A stretch of 64,000 nucleotides of DNA from Burkholderia sp. BCC0322 (GTDB lineage: Bacteria; Pseudomonadota; Gammaproteobacteria; Burkholderiales; Burkholderiaceae). Where the stretch lies: the NCBI RefSeq assembly GCF_902833045.1, contig NZ_CADFDU010000016.1, positions 92,261 through 156,260 on the forward strand, given 5' to 3'. The position numbers were made by a program, and so were the translations under genes. Positions 30,167 to 39,941 of this stretch are shown here, one piece after another. The notes below the pieces were generated by a model. That model was given only the letters and a program-made list of their open reading frames with translations. It had not been told where the DNA came from and made no database searches. The stretch's first letter is position 1. The number at the start of each line of letters is the position of its first letter.

Positions 30167-31378
30167 ATGAACCCCTCCCCCACCGCGAGCGTCAGCCGCG
30201 CCGGCGGCCGCCGCTTTTTCGCCGATACTTCCGTCTCGGCGCTCGTCGCCGGCTTCGTCGCGATGATGACGGGCTACACGAGCTCGCTCGTGCTGATGTT
30301 CCAGGCCGGCCGCGCCGCCCACCTCACCGATGCGCAGATCTCGTCGTGGATCTGGGCGCTGTCGATCGGCATGGCGCTGACGACGATCGGCCTGTCGCTG
30401 CGCTTTCGCGCGCCCGTCGTCGTCGCGTGGTCGACGCCCGGCGCCGCGCTGCTGATCTCGTCGCTGCCGGGCATGCCCTATCCCGAGGCGATCGGTGCGT
30501 TCGTCGTCTGCGCGGTGCTGCTGACGGCCGTCGGCGTGAGCGGCCTGTTCGACACGCTGATGCGCAAGATTCCGGCCGGCATCGCCGCCGCGCTGCTCGC
30601 GGGCATCCTGTTCGAGATCGGCATCGAGATCTTCCGCGCCGCGCAGTTCCAGACGGCGCTCGTGCTCGCGATGTTCTTCACGTACCTGATCGTCAAGCGG
30701 CTCGCGCCGCGCTATGCGATTCCGACGACGCTGATCGTCGGCACGGCGGTCGCCGGCGGGCTCGGCCTGCTCGACTTCAGCGGCTTTCACATCGCGTTCG
30801 CGAAACCCGTGTTCACGATGCCCGCGTTCTCGATCGCGTCGATCGTCAGCATCGGCATTCCGCTGTTCGTCGTCGCGATGGCGTCGCAGAACGTGCCGGG
30901 CATCGCGGTGCTGCGCGCGGACGGCTATCAGACCCCGTCGTCGCCGCTGATCGCGACCACCGGCCTCGCGTCGCTGCTGCTCGCGCCGTTCGGCTCGCAC
31001 GGCGTCAACCTCGCTGCGATCACGGCCGCGATCTGCACGGGCCCGGAAGCGCACGAGGATCGCGCGAAGCGCTACACGGCCGCCGTGTGGTGCGGCACGT
31101 TCTACCTGATCGCGGGGATCTTCGGCGCGACGATCGCCGCGCTGTTCGCGGCGCTGCCGAAGGCGCTCGTCGTCTCGGTCGCCGCGCTCGCGCTGTTCGG
31201 CTCGATCATGAGCGGCCTCGCGAACGCGATGCAGAACGTGAAGCAGCGCGAAGCCGCGCTCGTCACGTTCATGGTCACCGCGTCGGGCCTCACGCTGCTG
31301 TCGATCGGCTCGGCATTCTGGGGGCTCGTCGCGGGGATCGTCACGCAGGTGATCCTGAACGCGCGCCGCCCCGCGTGA
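30167..31378 (+). CDS. benE: Benzoate/H+ symporter BenE family
   Basis: 403 aa inner-membrane transporter with about 12 helices. BenE signatures are visible: TGYTSSLVLMFQAGRAAHL near the N-terminus, VVVAWSTPGAALL, VVAMASQNVPGIAVLRADGY, and APFGSHGVNLAAITAAICTGPEAHED, the conserved loop of the family. It follows the MoxR-VWA pair by 50 bases with a CCGGAGATA site before ATG. No benzoate catabolic genes are in the window, so the substrate may be another aromatic acid. Confidence 0.88.
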   Translation: MNPSPTASVSRAGGRRFFADTSVSALVAGFVAMMTGYTSSLVLMFQAGRAAHLTDAQISSWIWALSIGMALTTIGLSLRFRAPVVVAWSTPGAALLISSLPGMPYPEAIGAFVVCAVLLTAVGVSGLFDTLMRKIPAGIAAALLAGILFEIGIEIFRAAQFQTALVLAMFFTYLIVKRLAPRYAIPTTLIVGTAVAGGLGLLDFSGFHIAFAKPVFTMPAFSIASIVSIGIPLFVVAMASQNVPGIAVLRADGYQTPSSPLIATTGLASLLLAPFGSHGVNLAAITAAICTGPEAHEDRAKRYTAAVWCGTFYLIAGIFGATIAALFAALPKALVVSVAALALFGSIMSGLANAMQNVKQREAALVTFMVTASGLTLLSIGSAFWGLVAGIVTQVILNARRPA

Positions 31379-31546
31379 CGCGGCACGGCGCCCGCCGCTG
31401 CGGCCATCGGACACGCCAGAACGTGCCCGACACGAATCGGGCCTAGAATAGCGGATCGAAGGCGGTGCCCGGCGCCGCCTCGCTTCGCCGCCGCGTTCGC
31501 GCGGCCCGTGAGAACCCGGCGCGTTGCGCCCTTCTTCCGAATCGCC

Positions 31547-32500
31547 ATGACTACCGCACTCGACCAGCTGAAGCAGTACACGACCGTCGTCGCCGACACG
31601 GGCGATTTCCAGCAGCTTGCGCAATACCAGCCGCGCGACGCGACCACGAACCCGTCGCTGATCCTGAAGGCCGTCCAGAAGGATGCGTACAAGCCGATCC
31701 TCGAGAAAACCGTCCGCGATCATCGCAACGAAAGCACCGATTTCATCATCGACCGCCTGCTGATCGCATTCGGCACCGAGATCCTGAAGCTGATCCCGGG
31801 CCGCGTGTCGACCGAGGTCGACGCGCGCCTGTCGTTCGACACGCAGCGCTCGATCGACAAGGGCCGCGAGCTCATCAAGCTGTACGAAGCAGCCGGCATC
31901 GGCCGCGAGCGCATCCTGATCAAGCTCGCGTCGACGTGGGAAGGCATCCGCGCGGCCGAAGTGCTGCAGAAGGAAGGGATCAAGTGCAACATGACCCTGC
32001 TTTTCTCGCTCGTGCAGGCCGCCGCGTGTGCGGAAGCCGGCGCGCAGCTGATCTCGCCGTTCGTCGGCCGCATCTACGACTGGTACAAGAAGCAGGCCGG
32101 CGCGGAGTGGAATGAAGAGAAGGACGGTGGTGCGAACGATCCGGGCGTGCAGTCGGTACGCCGCATCTACACGTACTACAAGACGTTCGGCTACAAGACC
32201 GAAGTGATGGGCGCGAGCTTTCGCACGACCAGCCAGATCACCGAACTCGCCGGCTGCGACCTGCTGACGATCAGTCCCGATTTGCTGCAGAAGCTGCAGG
32301 ACAGCAACGAGACCGTCACGCGCAAGCTGTCGCCGGAAGCGCTGCAGGACAAGCCCGCCGCGCGCGTCGAGATCGACGAGGCCGCGTTCCGCTTCCAGCT
32401 GAACGACGACGCGATGGCGACCGAAAAGCTCGCCGAAGGCATCCGCGTATTCGCCGCCGATGCGGTGAAGCTCGAGAAGCTGATCGACTCGCTGCGCTGA
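31547..32500 (+). CDS. tal: Transaldolase
   Basis: 317 aa, the length of TalB-type transaldolase, an enzyme of the non-oxidative pentose phosphate pathway. The N-terminus reads [20 protein letters not shown], followed by [10 protein letters not shown]; the Schiff-base lysine is in [17 protein letters not shown], and [34 protein letters not shown] is the classic barrel signature. A TAGAAT -10-like element lies at 31444-31449 and a terminator follows the stop, so it is probably transcribed alone. Confidence 0.97.
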   Translation: MTTALDQLKQYTTVVADTGDFQQLAQYQPRDATTNPSLILKAVQKDAYKPILEKTVRDHRNESTDFIIDRLLIAFGTEILKLIPGRVSTEVDARLSFDTQRSIDKGRELIKLYEAAGIGRERILIKLASTWEGIRAAEVLQKEGIKCNMTLLFSLVQAAACAEAGAQLISPFVGRIYDWYKKQAGAEWNEEKDGGANDPGVQSVRRIYTYYKTFGYKTEVMGASFRTTSQITELAGCDLLTISPDLLQKLQDSNETVTRKLSPEALQDKPAARVEIDEAAFRFQLNDDAMATEKLAEGIRVFAADAVKLEKLIDSLR

Positions 32501-32563
32501 GCCGCGACACGCGTCAGCGGCTGTCAGCAACACTGGCAACAGCCGTCAGCACGCACCCCGCAT

Positions 32564-32596
32564 ACGGCCGCGAACGTCATGTTCGCGGCCGTTTTT
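32564..32596 (+). terminator. Rho-independent terminator after tal
   Basis: Perfect 12-bp stem ACGGCCGCGAAC/GTTCGCGGCCGT (32564-32575, 32581-32592), five-base loop, T-run to 32596. Confidence 0.88.
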
Positions 32597-32744
32597 ATTT
32601 TTCATTCCATCGTCAAGCGCGCGCACTACAATCCACGTCACGGGTGCGTCGGCCGCCTCCCGAGGCCCCCTTTCCCAGTCAGTCTCGCACGACGCCGAAC
32701 CCGCGCGGATGCGCAGGACGGCTCCCCCACTACAGGAGACAACG

Positions 32745-33200
32745 ATGCAAGTCCAACCGTACCTGACGTTCTACGGTCGCGCCGACGAAGCCCTTCAGTT
32801 CTACGAAAAGGCACTCGGTGCGAAGACGATGTTCAAGATGCACTTCAAGGACGCGCCGCCGAATCCCGACTACCCGATGAAGCCGGAGATGGCCGACAAG
32901 GTGATGCACGCAAGCTTCACGATCGGCGACTCGATGATCATGTGCTCGGACGGCGACTGCAGTCAGCCCGGCGGCGGCACGCATGCCGGTTATTCGCTGT
33001 CGCTGAACCCGGCGACGGTCGAGGAAGGCCAGAAGCTGTTCAATGCACTCGCCGACGGTGGCGAAGTGACGATGCCGTTCGGCAAGACGTTCTGGGCGCT
33101 CGGCTTCGGGATGGCGAAGGATCGTTTCGGCGTGCACTGGATGGTCAACGTCGAGGACCTGTCGCAGCGCGAGGACCTCGCGCAACGCGCGGGCCAGTAA
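32745..33200 (+). CDS. VOC-fold protein, PhnB/YjdN-like
   Basis: 151 aa. The vicinal-oxygen-chelate fold of the PhnB (YjdN) group is seen in MQVQPYLTFYGRADEALQFYEKALGA at the start, HASFTIGDSMIMCSDG in the middle and GKTFWALGFGMAKDRFGVHWMVN at the end. An AGGAGA site precedes ATG 32745. Members lack a firm function; some are annotated 3-demethylubiquinone methyltransferase-like by structure only. Confidence 0.9.
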   Translation: MQVQPYLTFYGRADEALQFYEKALGAKTMFKMHFKDAPPNPDYPMKPEMADKVMHASFTIGDSMIMCSDGDCSQPGGGTHAGYSLSLNPATVEEGQKLFNALADGGEVTMPFGKTFWALGFGMAKDRFGVHWMVNVEDLSQREDLAQRAGQ

Positions 33201-33212
33201 CGCACGCGTCAG

Positions 33213-33250
33213 CCGCCCGGACCGCCGCGCAGCCGCGGCGATCCGGGCGG
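33213..33250. terminator. Long GC hairpin after the VOC gene
   Basis: A 16-bp stem with one mismatch (33213-33229 and 33234-33250) and a CAGC loop, between convergent genes. It lacks a T-run, so termination is plausible but not assured. Confidence 0.45.
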
Positions 33251-33255
33251 GACCG

Positions 33256-33498
33256 TTACTTGCGCAGCACCTCCACCAGCGCCTGCTCGAGCGTGTCGTT
33301 CGGGCGGCACGCGACGCGCGCGCCCTTCTGCTTGCCGGCCGCATGGAACTGCGCAACCGCCGCCCACACTTCGTCGTACTTGCGATCGCCGATCACGATG
33401 CGCGATGCGGCGCCACCCTTTGACGCGCTGGACGCGCCGGACGCATCGTCGGCCGCGAAACGAGCACACGGCCACACGCGGCGTTCGCGGCGCACCAT
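33256..33498 (-). CDS. Small hypothetical protein
   Basis: 80 aa. The second half looks like a folded domain (RIVIGDRKYDEVWAAVAQFH ... KGARVACRPNDTLEQALVEVL), with regular hydrophobic spacing and a strand-helix pattern; the first 30 residues are Arg/Ala/Ser-rich. I do not recognise the family. It is convergent with the VOC gene and sits just past the symporter terminator, so it would need its own promoter. Real coding status is moderately supported by codon-position composition and by the hairpins on both sides. Confidence 0.45.
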   Translation of the reverse strand: MVRRERRVWPCARFAADDASGASSASKGGAASRIVIGDRKYDEVWAAVAQFHAAGKQKGARVACRPNDTLEQALVEVLRK

Positions 33499-33500
33499 GC

Positions 33501-33528
33501 AAAACGCCCGCGATTTGCATCGCGGGCG
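33501..33528 (-). terminator. Rho-independent terminator of the symporter operon
   Basis: Minus-strand 10-bp stem CGCCCGCGAT/ATCGCGGGCG (33505-33514, 33519-33528) with a four-base loop, then TTTT at 33501-33504. It lies ~30 bases after the symporter stop. Confidence 0.75.
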
Positions 33529-33560
33529 TCGTGTCGAAACTGCGACAGAAGACCGGGGAA

Positions 33561-35111
33561 TCAGCCCTCGACGACGTCGAGATAGTCCTCCGGCCGCGTG
33601 CGATCCTCAGCATGCGCCATGCCCATCACGCGCACCAGCACGCTCACCACCACGGCCACCACCAGGTTCACGATCAGCGACCACACGGCTGCATAGCCGG
33701 GAATCGCGAGGCCGAACAGGTGGATCGTGAAGATCGATCCGGCCAGCTTCAGCGAGATCGCCATCCACGTGCCGCACACGATGCCGGCCGCCCAGCCGGC
33801 CAGCAGGCCGCGATGGTCGAGCACGCGCGTGTACAGGCCGAGCACGATCGCGGGCAGCGTCTGGATGATCCAGATCCCGCCGAGCAGCTGCAACTGGATC
33901 GCATAGGTCAGCGGCAGTCCGAGAATGAACGCGACGGCGCCGACCTTCACGATCAGCGACACGAGCTTCGCGACGTGCGTTTCCTGCTCGTGCGACATGT
34001 TGCGGTTCACGAACTCGCGGTGAATGTTGCGCGTGTACAGGTTCGCGGCCGCGATCGACATGATGGCGGCCGGCACCAGCGCGCCGATGCCGATCGCCGC
34101 GAACGCGACGCCGACGAACCACGACGGGAAATACTGGAGGAACAACGCGGGCACCGCGAAGTTCGGGCCGAACGCCTTGAAGTACGGCGCGTACTGCGGC
34201 ATGTCCTTCACGCCGGAAGCGAGCGCCATGTAGCCGAGCAGCGCGAGCAGTCCGAGCACGAACGAATACGCCGGCAGCATCGCCATGTTGCGGCGGATCG
34301 AGTTGCCGGACGACGACGACAGGATCGCCGTCACCGAGTGCGGATACAGGAACAGCGCAAGCGCCGAGCCGATCGCGAGCGTCGCGTACGCACTGTAGCC
34401 GTTCAGGCTCATCGCGTCGGGCGCCTTCAGCAGCAGCTTCGCGGGCGGCACGCTCGCGAAGATGTGCCCGAAGCCGCCGAGCTTCGCCGGGATCACGATG
34501 ACCGCCGCGGCGATCGTGATGTAGATCAGGACGTCCTTGACGATCGCGATCATCGCGGGCGCGCGCAGGCCCGACGTGTACGTGTACGCGGCGAGGATCG
34601 CGAACGCGATGATCAGCGGCAGGTCGCCGACGAAACCGGTCGTATCGAAGCCGAGCGCGCCGATCACCACTTCGATGCCGACGAGTTGCAGCGCGATATA
34701 CGGCATCGTCGCGACGATGCCCGTCACCGCGATCGCGAGCGCGAGCATCCGGCTGCCGTAGCGCGCGTTGACGAAGTCGGCGGCCGTCACGTAGCCGTGC
34801 CGCTTCGCGATGCTCCACAGCTTCGGGAACACGACGAACGCGAACGGATAGATCAGGATCGTGTACGGCAGCGCGAAGAAGCCCATCGCGCCGGCGCCGA
34901 ATACGAGCGCGGGCACCGCGACGAACGTGTAGGCCGTATAGAGGTCGCCGCCGAGCAGGAACCACGTGACGATCGTGCCGAAGCGGCGGCCGCCGAGGCC
35001 CCATTCGTCGAGATGGGCGAGATCGCCGCGGCGCCAGTTCGCGGCCAGGAAACCGATGATCGTGACGCCGATGAACAGCAGGACGAAGACGAAGGTTGCA
35101 CCGAGATTCAT
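33561..35111 (-). CDS. Sodium:solute symporter family permease (MctP-like)
   Basis: 516 aa with about 13 membrane helices. SSS-family features include NLGATFVFVLLFIGVTIIGF at the start, WGLGGRRFGTIVTWFLLGGD, GYVTAADFVNARYGSR and the QLQLLGGIWIIQTLPAIVLGLY helix. The overlapping upstream DUF3311 gene marks the MctP/PanF-like branch that carries monocarboxylates such as lactate, pyruvate or acetate. The frame extends upstream to 35144, but ATG 35111 overlaps the DUF3311 stop as ATGA and is the natural start. Confidence 0.88.
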   Translation of the reverse strand: MNLGATFVFVLLFIGVTIIGFLAANWRRGDLAHLDEWGLGGRRFGTIVTWFLLGGDLYTAYTFVAVPALVFGAGAMGFFALPYTILIYPFAFVVFPKLWSIAKRHGYVTAADFVNARYGSRMLALAIAVTGIVATMPYIALQLVGIEVVIGALGFDTTGFVGDLPLIIAFAILAAYTYTSGLRAPAMIAIVKDVLIYITIAAAVIVIPAKLGGFGHIFASVPPAKLLLKAPDAMSLNGYSAYATLAIGSALALFLYPHSVTAILSSSSGNSIRRNMAMLPAYSFVLGLLALLGYMALASGVKDMPQYAPYFKAFGPNFAVPALFLQYFPSWFVGVAFAAIGIGALVPAAIMSIAAANLYTRNIHREFVNRNMSHEQETHVAKLVSLIVKVGAVAFILGLPLTYAIQLQLLGGIWIIQTLPAIVLGLYTRVLDHRGLLAGWAAGIVCGTWMAISLKLAGSIFTIHLFGLAIPGYAAVWSLIVNLVVAVVVSVLVRVMGMAHAEDRTRPEDYLDVVEG

Positions 35112-35350
35112 CGCGCACCTCCCTGCGGGCCGCTCGCCTTCCACGCGTTCTTGGTCTTGAAGTACACGAACGCCGTGATCACCGCGCTAATGAAGACCCA
35201 AAGCAGCTGGTACCAGTAGAAAAACGGAAAACCCAACCATTGCGGTTCGATCTTGCTGTACGACGGTACCCAGACCATCGCAATCAGCGGCAGCACCAGC
35301 AGCCAGAGCCAGCGCTTGGCGGCCCGGTTGGCGTCGGCATCGTGAGCCAT
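35108..35350 (-). CDS. DUF3311 small membrane protein, symporter partner
   Basis: 80 aa with two membrane segments (WLWLLVLPLIAMVWVPSY and FPFFYWYQLLWVFISAVITAFVYF) separated by a short loop with PQWLGFPFFYWYQ, the DUF3311 signature. These proteins are encoded immediately upstream of SSS permeases and are thought to be accessory subunits, as DUF485 is for ActP. It overlaps the permease gene by four bases, implying coupled translation. Confidence 0.9.
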   Translation of the reverse strand: MAHDADANRAAKRWLWLLVLPLIAMVWVPSYSKIEPQWLGFPFFYWYQLLWVFISAVITAFVYFKTKNAWKASGPQGGAR

Positions 35351-35518
35351 GACGTCTCCTCTTCTATCCCGGTTATCGATCTTGTTGAGCGGGTACGGCG
35401 CCGAGAGGAGCGCAAAACGGGTAGGCTGCGGCTCCCCTGGCTTCGCGCCAGTATAGGAGCCGCCAGCACGCGGTCAAGCGGGGGCGAACCCGAGGTGATC
35501 CGCCCCTTGTCGCGAGGT

Positions 35519-35541
35519 TGCACCGGCATGCCGCCGGTGCA
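35519..35541 (-). terminator. Hairpin after the spermidine-synthase-like gene
   Basis: Nine-bp perfect stem TGCACCGGC/GCCGGTGCA with a five-base loop, 8 bases beyond the stop codon of the minus-strand gene. No T-run follows, so only a weak terminator call. Confidence 0.4.
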
Positions 35542-35548
35542 CGAAGCG

Positions 35549-36466
35549 TCAGATCGCGAACGAGGTGTCGCGTGCGCCGGTCGTTTCTTTCAAAGCTTTC
35601 ATCCACTTGCGTGCGGGCAGCTTCAGCGTGTCCTCGATCAGCTTCGCACGTTCGTCGAGCTGCGCGAACGACACGTCGAGCGCGGGGCCCGAGAACGCGA
35701 TCGCGATCCGGTTGCCGTCATGCACTTCCGGCAGCGCGATCACGCGATGATCGAACGCCGCGTTCAGGTGCTTCATGTTGCGCACGAAGCTCGGATGATC
35801 GCCGAACAGGTTGATCGTCGCGATGCCCGCATCGGCGAGACAACCGCGCACCGCGCGGTAGAACGCGACGCTGTCGAGCACGGGGCCGCGCGCGGTCGCG
35901 TCGTACAGGTCGATCTGGATCGCGCCCGTCGTGCCGCGGTTGGCCGGATCGTTGACGAAATCCCAAGCGTCGGCTTCGTGCACGGCAAGACGTGCATCGT
36001 CGGGCGGCAGTGCGAACATCGTGCGCGCGGCGACGATCACGGCCGGGTTCAGCTCGACGGCCTCGACCTTCGCGTGCGGCAGGAAGCGATGCGAGAACTT
36101 GGTCAGCGCGCCGGTGCCGAGCCCGAGCTGGACGATCCGCCCGGGCGTTTCGAGGAACAGCAGCCACGCCATCATCTGTTGTGCGTACTCGAGCTCGATA
36201 TGCAGCGGCTTCGAGATCCGCATCGCGCCCTGCACCCATTCGGTGCCGAAGTGCAGGAAGCGCACGCCGCCCTCTTCGGAGAACGTGACGGGCGCGAAGC
36301 GCGGCTTGCGCGGCGCTTCGAGCACGGGCACATCGTCGTGTTCGTCGATGTCCGGGCGGCGCTTCAAGCGCGGCGGCTGGAGTTTCTCGGAGCCGTTGTA
36401 GGCGGACGGCTTGCTGCGCTTGGACGCGCGCGCCTCGGCGGACGCGCGCTTGATCAGTCGGGTCAT
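35549..36466 (-). CDS. Spermidine synthase-like methyltransferase-fold protein
   Basis: 305 aa. A basic, lysine/arginine-rich N-terminus (about 55 residues) is followed by a Rossmann methyltransferase-like fold: QMMAWLLFLETPGRIVQLGLGTGALTKFSHRFLP is the nucleotide/dcSAM-binding glycine loop, VEAVELNPAVIVAARTMF the acidic strand, and IQIDLYDATARGP the catalytic-loop region. It resembles PABB/SpeE-like proteins without the N-terminal beta domain of true spermidine synthase, so polyamine synthesis is not assured. ATG 36466 chosen; the frame is open upstream but the extension looks non-coding. Confidence 0.8.
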   Translation of the reverse strand: MTRLIKRASAEARASKRSKPSAYNGSEKLQPPRLKRRPDIDEHDDVPVLEAPRKPRFAPVTFSEEGGVRFLHFGTEWVQGAMRISKPLHIELEYAQQMMAWLLFLETPGRIVQLGLGTGALTKFSHRFLPHAKVEAVELNPAVIVAARTMFALPPDDARLAVHEADAWDFVNDPANRGTTGAIQIDLYDATARGPVLDSVAFYRAVRGCLADAGIATINLFGDHPSFVRNMKHLNAAFDHRVIALPEVHDGNRIAIAFSGPALDVSFAQLDERAKLIEDTLKLPARKWMKALKETTGARDTSFAI

Positions 36467-36687
36467 GTGTGAATCTCGCTGGGTGAAGCTGGTTTTAGCG
36501 GACGAGAGGATAGCATTGGCGACGATCCCGCCGCCGGACCGACACGCCTTCGCCACGTCCGCGCCATTGCCGTCGGATTCGTCACCACTCGCATGAAAGG
36601 ACCTGGAGGTAGCCGTCGGCGCGCCATGCCTCGATCGGATTCGGCGCACAATGCGATCAGGTGTCCGCGCGGCGTCGAGGAGGTTCC

Positions 36688-36942
36688 ATGGAGTCGATCC
36701 ACAAGAAGATCTGGTTCCCGGCGAAACGCTACGGCTGGGGATGGGGGTTGCCGGTCGCGTGGCAAGGCTGGGTCGTCCTGCTGCTCTTTGTGCTCGGGAT
36801 CGTCGCGGTTGCGACGCACGTCTCGCCCGCCCGGTCACCGCTGGCGTTCGCGGCATGCATCGTAGCGCTGGTGGCTGCGCTCACAGTCGTGTGCTGGCTG
36901 AAGGGCGACAAGCCGAAATGGCGCTGGGGCAAGGACGAATGA
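36688..36942 (+). CDS. Small membrane protein, unknown
   Basis: 84 aa with two predicted membrane helices (GWVVLLLFVLGIVAVATHV and LAFAACIVALVAALTVVCWL) and a basic, tryptophan-rich C-terminus (KGDKPKWRWGKDE). A perfect GAGGAGG site precedes ATG 36688. The N-terminal KKIWFPAKRYGWGWGLPVAWQG is found in small proteobacterial membrane proteins of unknown function. It stands alone between divergent and convergent neighbours. Confidence 0.8.
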   Translation: MESIHKKIWFPAKRYGWGWGLPVAWQGWVVLLLFVLGIVAVATHVSPARSPLAFAACIVALVAALTVVCWLKGDKPKWRWGKDE

Positions 36943-36961
36943 GGGACGATCCGTCAATGCG

Positions 36962-37438
36962 TCACGCGCGAATCCCGTGCCACTGCACCAGCTTCTGCTC
37001 GAACGTCAGCATCGCATTCGCCGGGCTCGACGAAGGCAGCACAAGCGTGTCGTACCCCGCCGCGCCGATCACCTCCGCAAACCGCCCCGCCGTCTTGCCG
37101 TTGAAGCAGACCTTCTTCAACAGCGGCGCATGCTCACGCAATGAGTCGAAGTCGTTCGGCTTCGCATTCCGAATCGCCGAATCGAGGCTGCCCTCGCGAT
37201 GGCACGCGGCCAGTACGTCCCAGATGCCGATCCCGTGCGACAGCACGCATTCGAGCCGCGCGTCGTACGCGAGTTCGTGCAGCCCGTGCTCGCCGAGCAC
37301 CGTGCCTAGCAGCCGCCAGAACTGGTTGCGCGGATGCGCGTAGTACTGCGCGGCATCCAGCGACGCCTCGCCCGGAAAGCTGCCGATGATCATCGTGTGC
37401 GTATTCGCCGTGACGACCGGCGGGAAACCCCGCAACAT
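36962..37438 (-). CDS. DNA-deoxyinosine glycosylase (UDG superfamily, family 6)
   Basis: 158 aa. Motif 1 is IIGSFPGEASLDAAQYYAHPRNQFWRLLG, the hallmark of hypoxanthine-DNA glycosylases (UDG family 6), with the conserved asparagine in HPRNQFW. The C-terminal motif is VLPSSSPANA. It removes deaminated adenine from DNA. Its ATG overlaps the ubiC stop as TAATG, so translation is coupled. Confidence 0.88.
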   Translation of the reverse strand: MLRGFPPVVTANTHTMIIGSFPGEASLDAAQYYAHPRNQFWRLLGTVLGEHGLHELAYDARLECVLSHGIGIWDVLAACHREGSLDSAIRNAKPNDFDSLREHAPLLKKVCFNGKTAGRFAEVIGAAGYDTLVLPSSSPANAMLTFEQKLVQWHGIRA

Positions 37439-38046
37439 TACGCGCCTCCGCCCGGCCCGCCCGAGCGCGGCCCGTCGCCGTGCGCATCGAGATGGCGCCA
37501 CAGCGCGGGCAGCATGCACTCGGTGACCATCAACGGCTTGCCGTGACGCTGGAACACCGAGCGCCGTGCGACGAACGCATGCGGCGCTCGCGCACCGCCA
37601 AGCGCATGGGTCGCCAGCGCATACAGCGGATGGCCGGCGATCACGCGCCGGCTGACGAGCGCCGAACGCTCGACCTGCGGATCGCTGTACAGCAGCTCCG
37701 CGAGCGGCCGCGTGCGCAGCCGCCGCATGGCCTGCCATACCCCCTTGCTGGCGGAAAGCGGCGCGATGCTGTGCGCGGCGACGAACGGCGCGCCGTCGAC
37801 CGAGAGGATCACCTCGCGCACCCACATCGGCGCGCGCGGTGCACTGGCGACCGCGTCCGGCTCGTCGAACCACGGACAGTCGACGGCCTCGCGCGTCACG
37901 CGCACGCTCACGCGGCCGAGCCGCGCGAGGTGCGCGGTCAGCGATCCGCCGCGCGTCAGCCAGTCGCGCTGGTCGAGCGTGCAGCCAGGCCGCGGCGTCT
38001 CGCGCCAGCCGGCCTGACCGCCGTCGAATCGCAGGCGCGTCTTCAC
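37438..38046 (-). CDS. ubiC: Chorismate lyase
   Basis: 202 aa. Converts chorismate to 4-hydroxybenzoate and pyruvate, the first step of ubiquinone synthesis. [18 protein letters not shown] and [19 protein letters not shown] are UbiC signatures, and [16 protein letters not shown] and the glutamate in VTECMLPAL complete the active-site shell. GTG 38046 overlaps the htpG stop (GTGA), which fixes the start; the longer frame open to 38310 runs over htpG. The C-terminus is Gly/Pro-rich. Confidence 0.9.
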   Translation of the reverse strand: MKTRLRFDGGQAGWRETPRPGCTLDQRDWLTRGGSLTAHLARLGRVSVRVTREAVDCPWFDEPDAVASAPRAPMWVREVILSVDGAPFVAAHSIAPLSASKGVWQAMRRLRTRPLAELLYSDPQVERSALVSRRVIAGHPLYALATHALGGARAPHAFVARRSVFQRHGKPLMVTECMLPALWRHLDAHGDGPRSGGPGGGA

Positions 38047-39941
38047 GCGGCGCGCGACAGCAGCAGCGCGTTGGTCCGCTTCACGAAGCTCGCCGGATCG
38101 TCGAGCATGCCGCCTTCGGCCAGCAGCGCCTGATCGAACAGCAGATGGCACCAGTCGCCGAAATCGGCGCTGTCTGCGTTCAACTGCTTCACGAGCGCGT
38201 GCTCCGGATTGATCTCGAGGATCGGCTGCATCGCCGGCGCGTTCTGGCCAGCCGCCTTCAGCATCCGCTGCAGGTAGCCGCTCATGTCGTTGTCGTCGGC
38301 AACGAGGCACGACGGCGAATCGGTCAGGCGGAACGTGACGCGCACTTCCTTCACCTTGTCGCCGAGCGCTTCCTTCATCTTCTCGACGACGGGCTTGATC
38401 GCCTCGCCCGCTTGTTCCTGCGCCTTCTTCTCTTCGTCGTTCAGCTCGCCGAGGTCGAGATCGCCGCGCGCGACGCTTGCGAGCGGCTTGCCGTCGAATT
38501 CATGCAGGAACGACAGCATCCATTCGTCGACGCGATCGGTCAGCAGCAGCACCTCGACACCCTTCTTGCGGAACACTTCGAGATGCGGGCTGTTCTTCGC
38601 CGCTTGCCACGTATCGGCCGTCACGTAGTAGATCTTGCTCTGCTCGGGCTTCATGCGCGACACGTAGTCGGCAAGCGACACGTCCTGCGCGTCGGTATCG
38701 CCGTGCGTCGACGCGAAGCGCAGCAGCTTCGCGATGCGCTCGCGGTTCGCGTGATCCTCGCCGAGGCCTTCCTTCAGCACCTGGCCGAATGCGCCCCAGA
38801 ACGTCTTGTACTTTTCCTTGCCGGCATCCTCTTCCGCGTTCGCGAGCTCTTCGAGCATCGACAGCGCGCGCTTCGTCACGCCTTCGCGGATCGCCTTCAC
38901 GTCGCGGCTTTCCTGCAGGATCTCGCGCGACACGTTCAGCGGCAGGTCGGCCGAATCGACGACGCCCTTCACGAAGCGCAGGTATTGGGGCAGCAGTTGC
39001 TCGGCGTCGTCCATGATGAACACGCGCTTCACGTACAGCTTCAGGCCGCCGCGATAGTCGCGGTTCCACAGGTCGAACGGTGCGTGCGACGGCACGAACA
39101 GCAGTTGCGTGTACTCGCTGCGGCCCTCGACGCGGTTATGCGTCCACGTGAGCGGATCCTGGTGGTCGTGCGCGATGTGCTGGTAGAACTGCGTGTACTG
39201 CTCGTCGGTGACGTCGCCCTTCGAACGCGTCCACAGTGCGCTCGCCTGGTTGACGGTCTCGCCCTCGTCCTTCAGGACCATCTCGCCCTTTTCCTGATCC
39301 CATTCTTCCTTCTGCATCAGGATCGGCAGCGCGATGTGGTCGGAGTACTTCTGGATGATCGACTTCAGGCGATGCGACGACAGCAGTTCGTCCTCGCCTT
39401 CGCGCAGGTGCAGCGTGATCGTCGTGCCGCGCTGCGCGCGCTCGATCGCGTCGATCGTGAAATCGCCTTCGCCCGCGCTTTCCCAGCGCACGGCCTCGCT
39501 CGCCGGCAGGCCCGCGCGACGCGTCTCGACGGTGATCTTGTCGGCGACGATGAAGCCCGAATAGAAACCGACACCGAACTGGCCGATCAGCGCCGCATCC
39601 TTCTGCTGGTCGCCGGACAGCTTCGTGAAGAATTCCTTGGTGCCCGAGCGCGCGATCGTGCCGAGGTTCGCGATGGCTTCATCGCGGCTCATGCCGATGC
39701 CGTTGTCGTCGATCGTGATCGTGCGCGCGGCCTTGTCGTAGCCGATGCGGATGCGCAGGTTCGGATCGTTTTCGTACAGCGCGTTGTCCGCGAGCCCCTC
39801 GAAACGCAGCTTGTCGGCCGCGTCGGACGCGTTCGACACCAGTTCGCGCAGGAAGATTTCCTTGTTGCTGTAGAGCGAATGGATCATCAGGTGGAGGAGT
39901 TGCTTGACCTCTGCCTGAAAGCTCATCGTTTCATGTGCCAT
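38043..39941 (-). CDS. htpG: Hsp90-family chaperone HtpG
   Basis: 632 aa, full length. The GHKL ATPase domain has [33 protein letters not shown] and [17 protein letters not shown]. The middle domain follows ([24 protein letters not shown]), and the C-terminal dimer domain ends at residue 632. It folds clients under stress. An AAGAGGAAA site precedes ATG 39941. No clear sigma32 promoter was seen in the ~160 bases upstream. It is the first gene of an overlapping run with ubiC and the DNA glycosylase. Confidence 0.97.
   Translation of the reverse strand: MAHETMSFQAEVKQLLHLMIHSLYSNKEIFLRELVSNASDAADKLRFEGLADNALYENDPNLRIRIGYDKAARTITIDDNGIGMSRDEAIANLGTIARSGTKEFFTKLSGDQQKDAALIGQFGVGFYSGFIVADKITVETRRAGLPASEAVRWESAGEGDFTIDAIERAQRGTTITLHLREGEDELLSSHRLKSIIQKYSDHIALPILMQKEEWDQEKGEMVLKDEGETVNQASALWTRSKGDVTDEQYTQFYQHIAHDHQDPLTWTHNRVEGRSEYTQLLFVPSHAPFDLWNRDYRGGLKLYVKRVFIMDDAEQLLPQYLRFVKGVVDSADLPLNVSREILQESRDVKAIREGVTKRALSMLEELANAEEDAGKEKYKTFWGAFGQVLKEGLGEDHANRERIAKLLRFASTHGDTDAQDVSLADYVSRMKPEQSKIYYVTADTWQAAKNSPHLEVFRKKGVEVLLLTDRVDEWMLSFLHEFDGKPLASVARGDLDLGELNDEEKKAQEQAGEAIKPVVEKMKEALGDKVKEVRVTFRLTDSPSCLVADDNDMSGYLQRMLKAAGQNAPAMQPILEINPEHALVKQLNADSADFGDWCHLLFDQALLAEGGMLDDPASFVKRTNALLLSRAA

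Noticed and set aside
28239-30170. 643-aa plus-strand frame overlapping the MoxR/VWA pair
   Set aside because: It is a +1-type shadow of two intact genes with clear motifs; Arg-rich composition.
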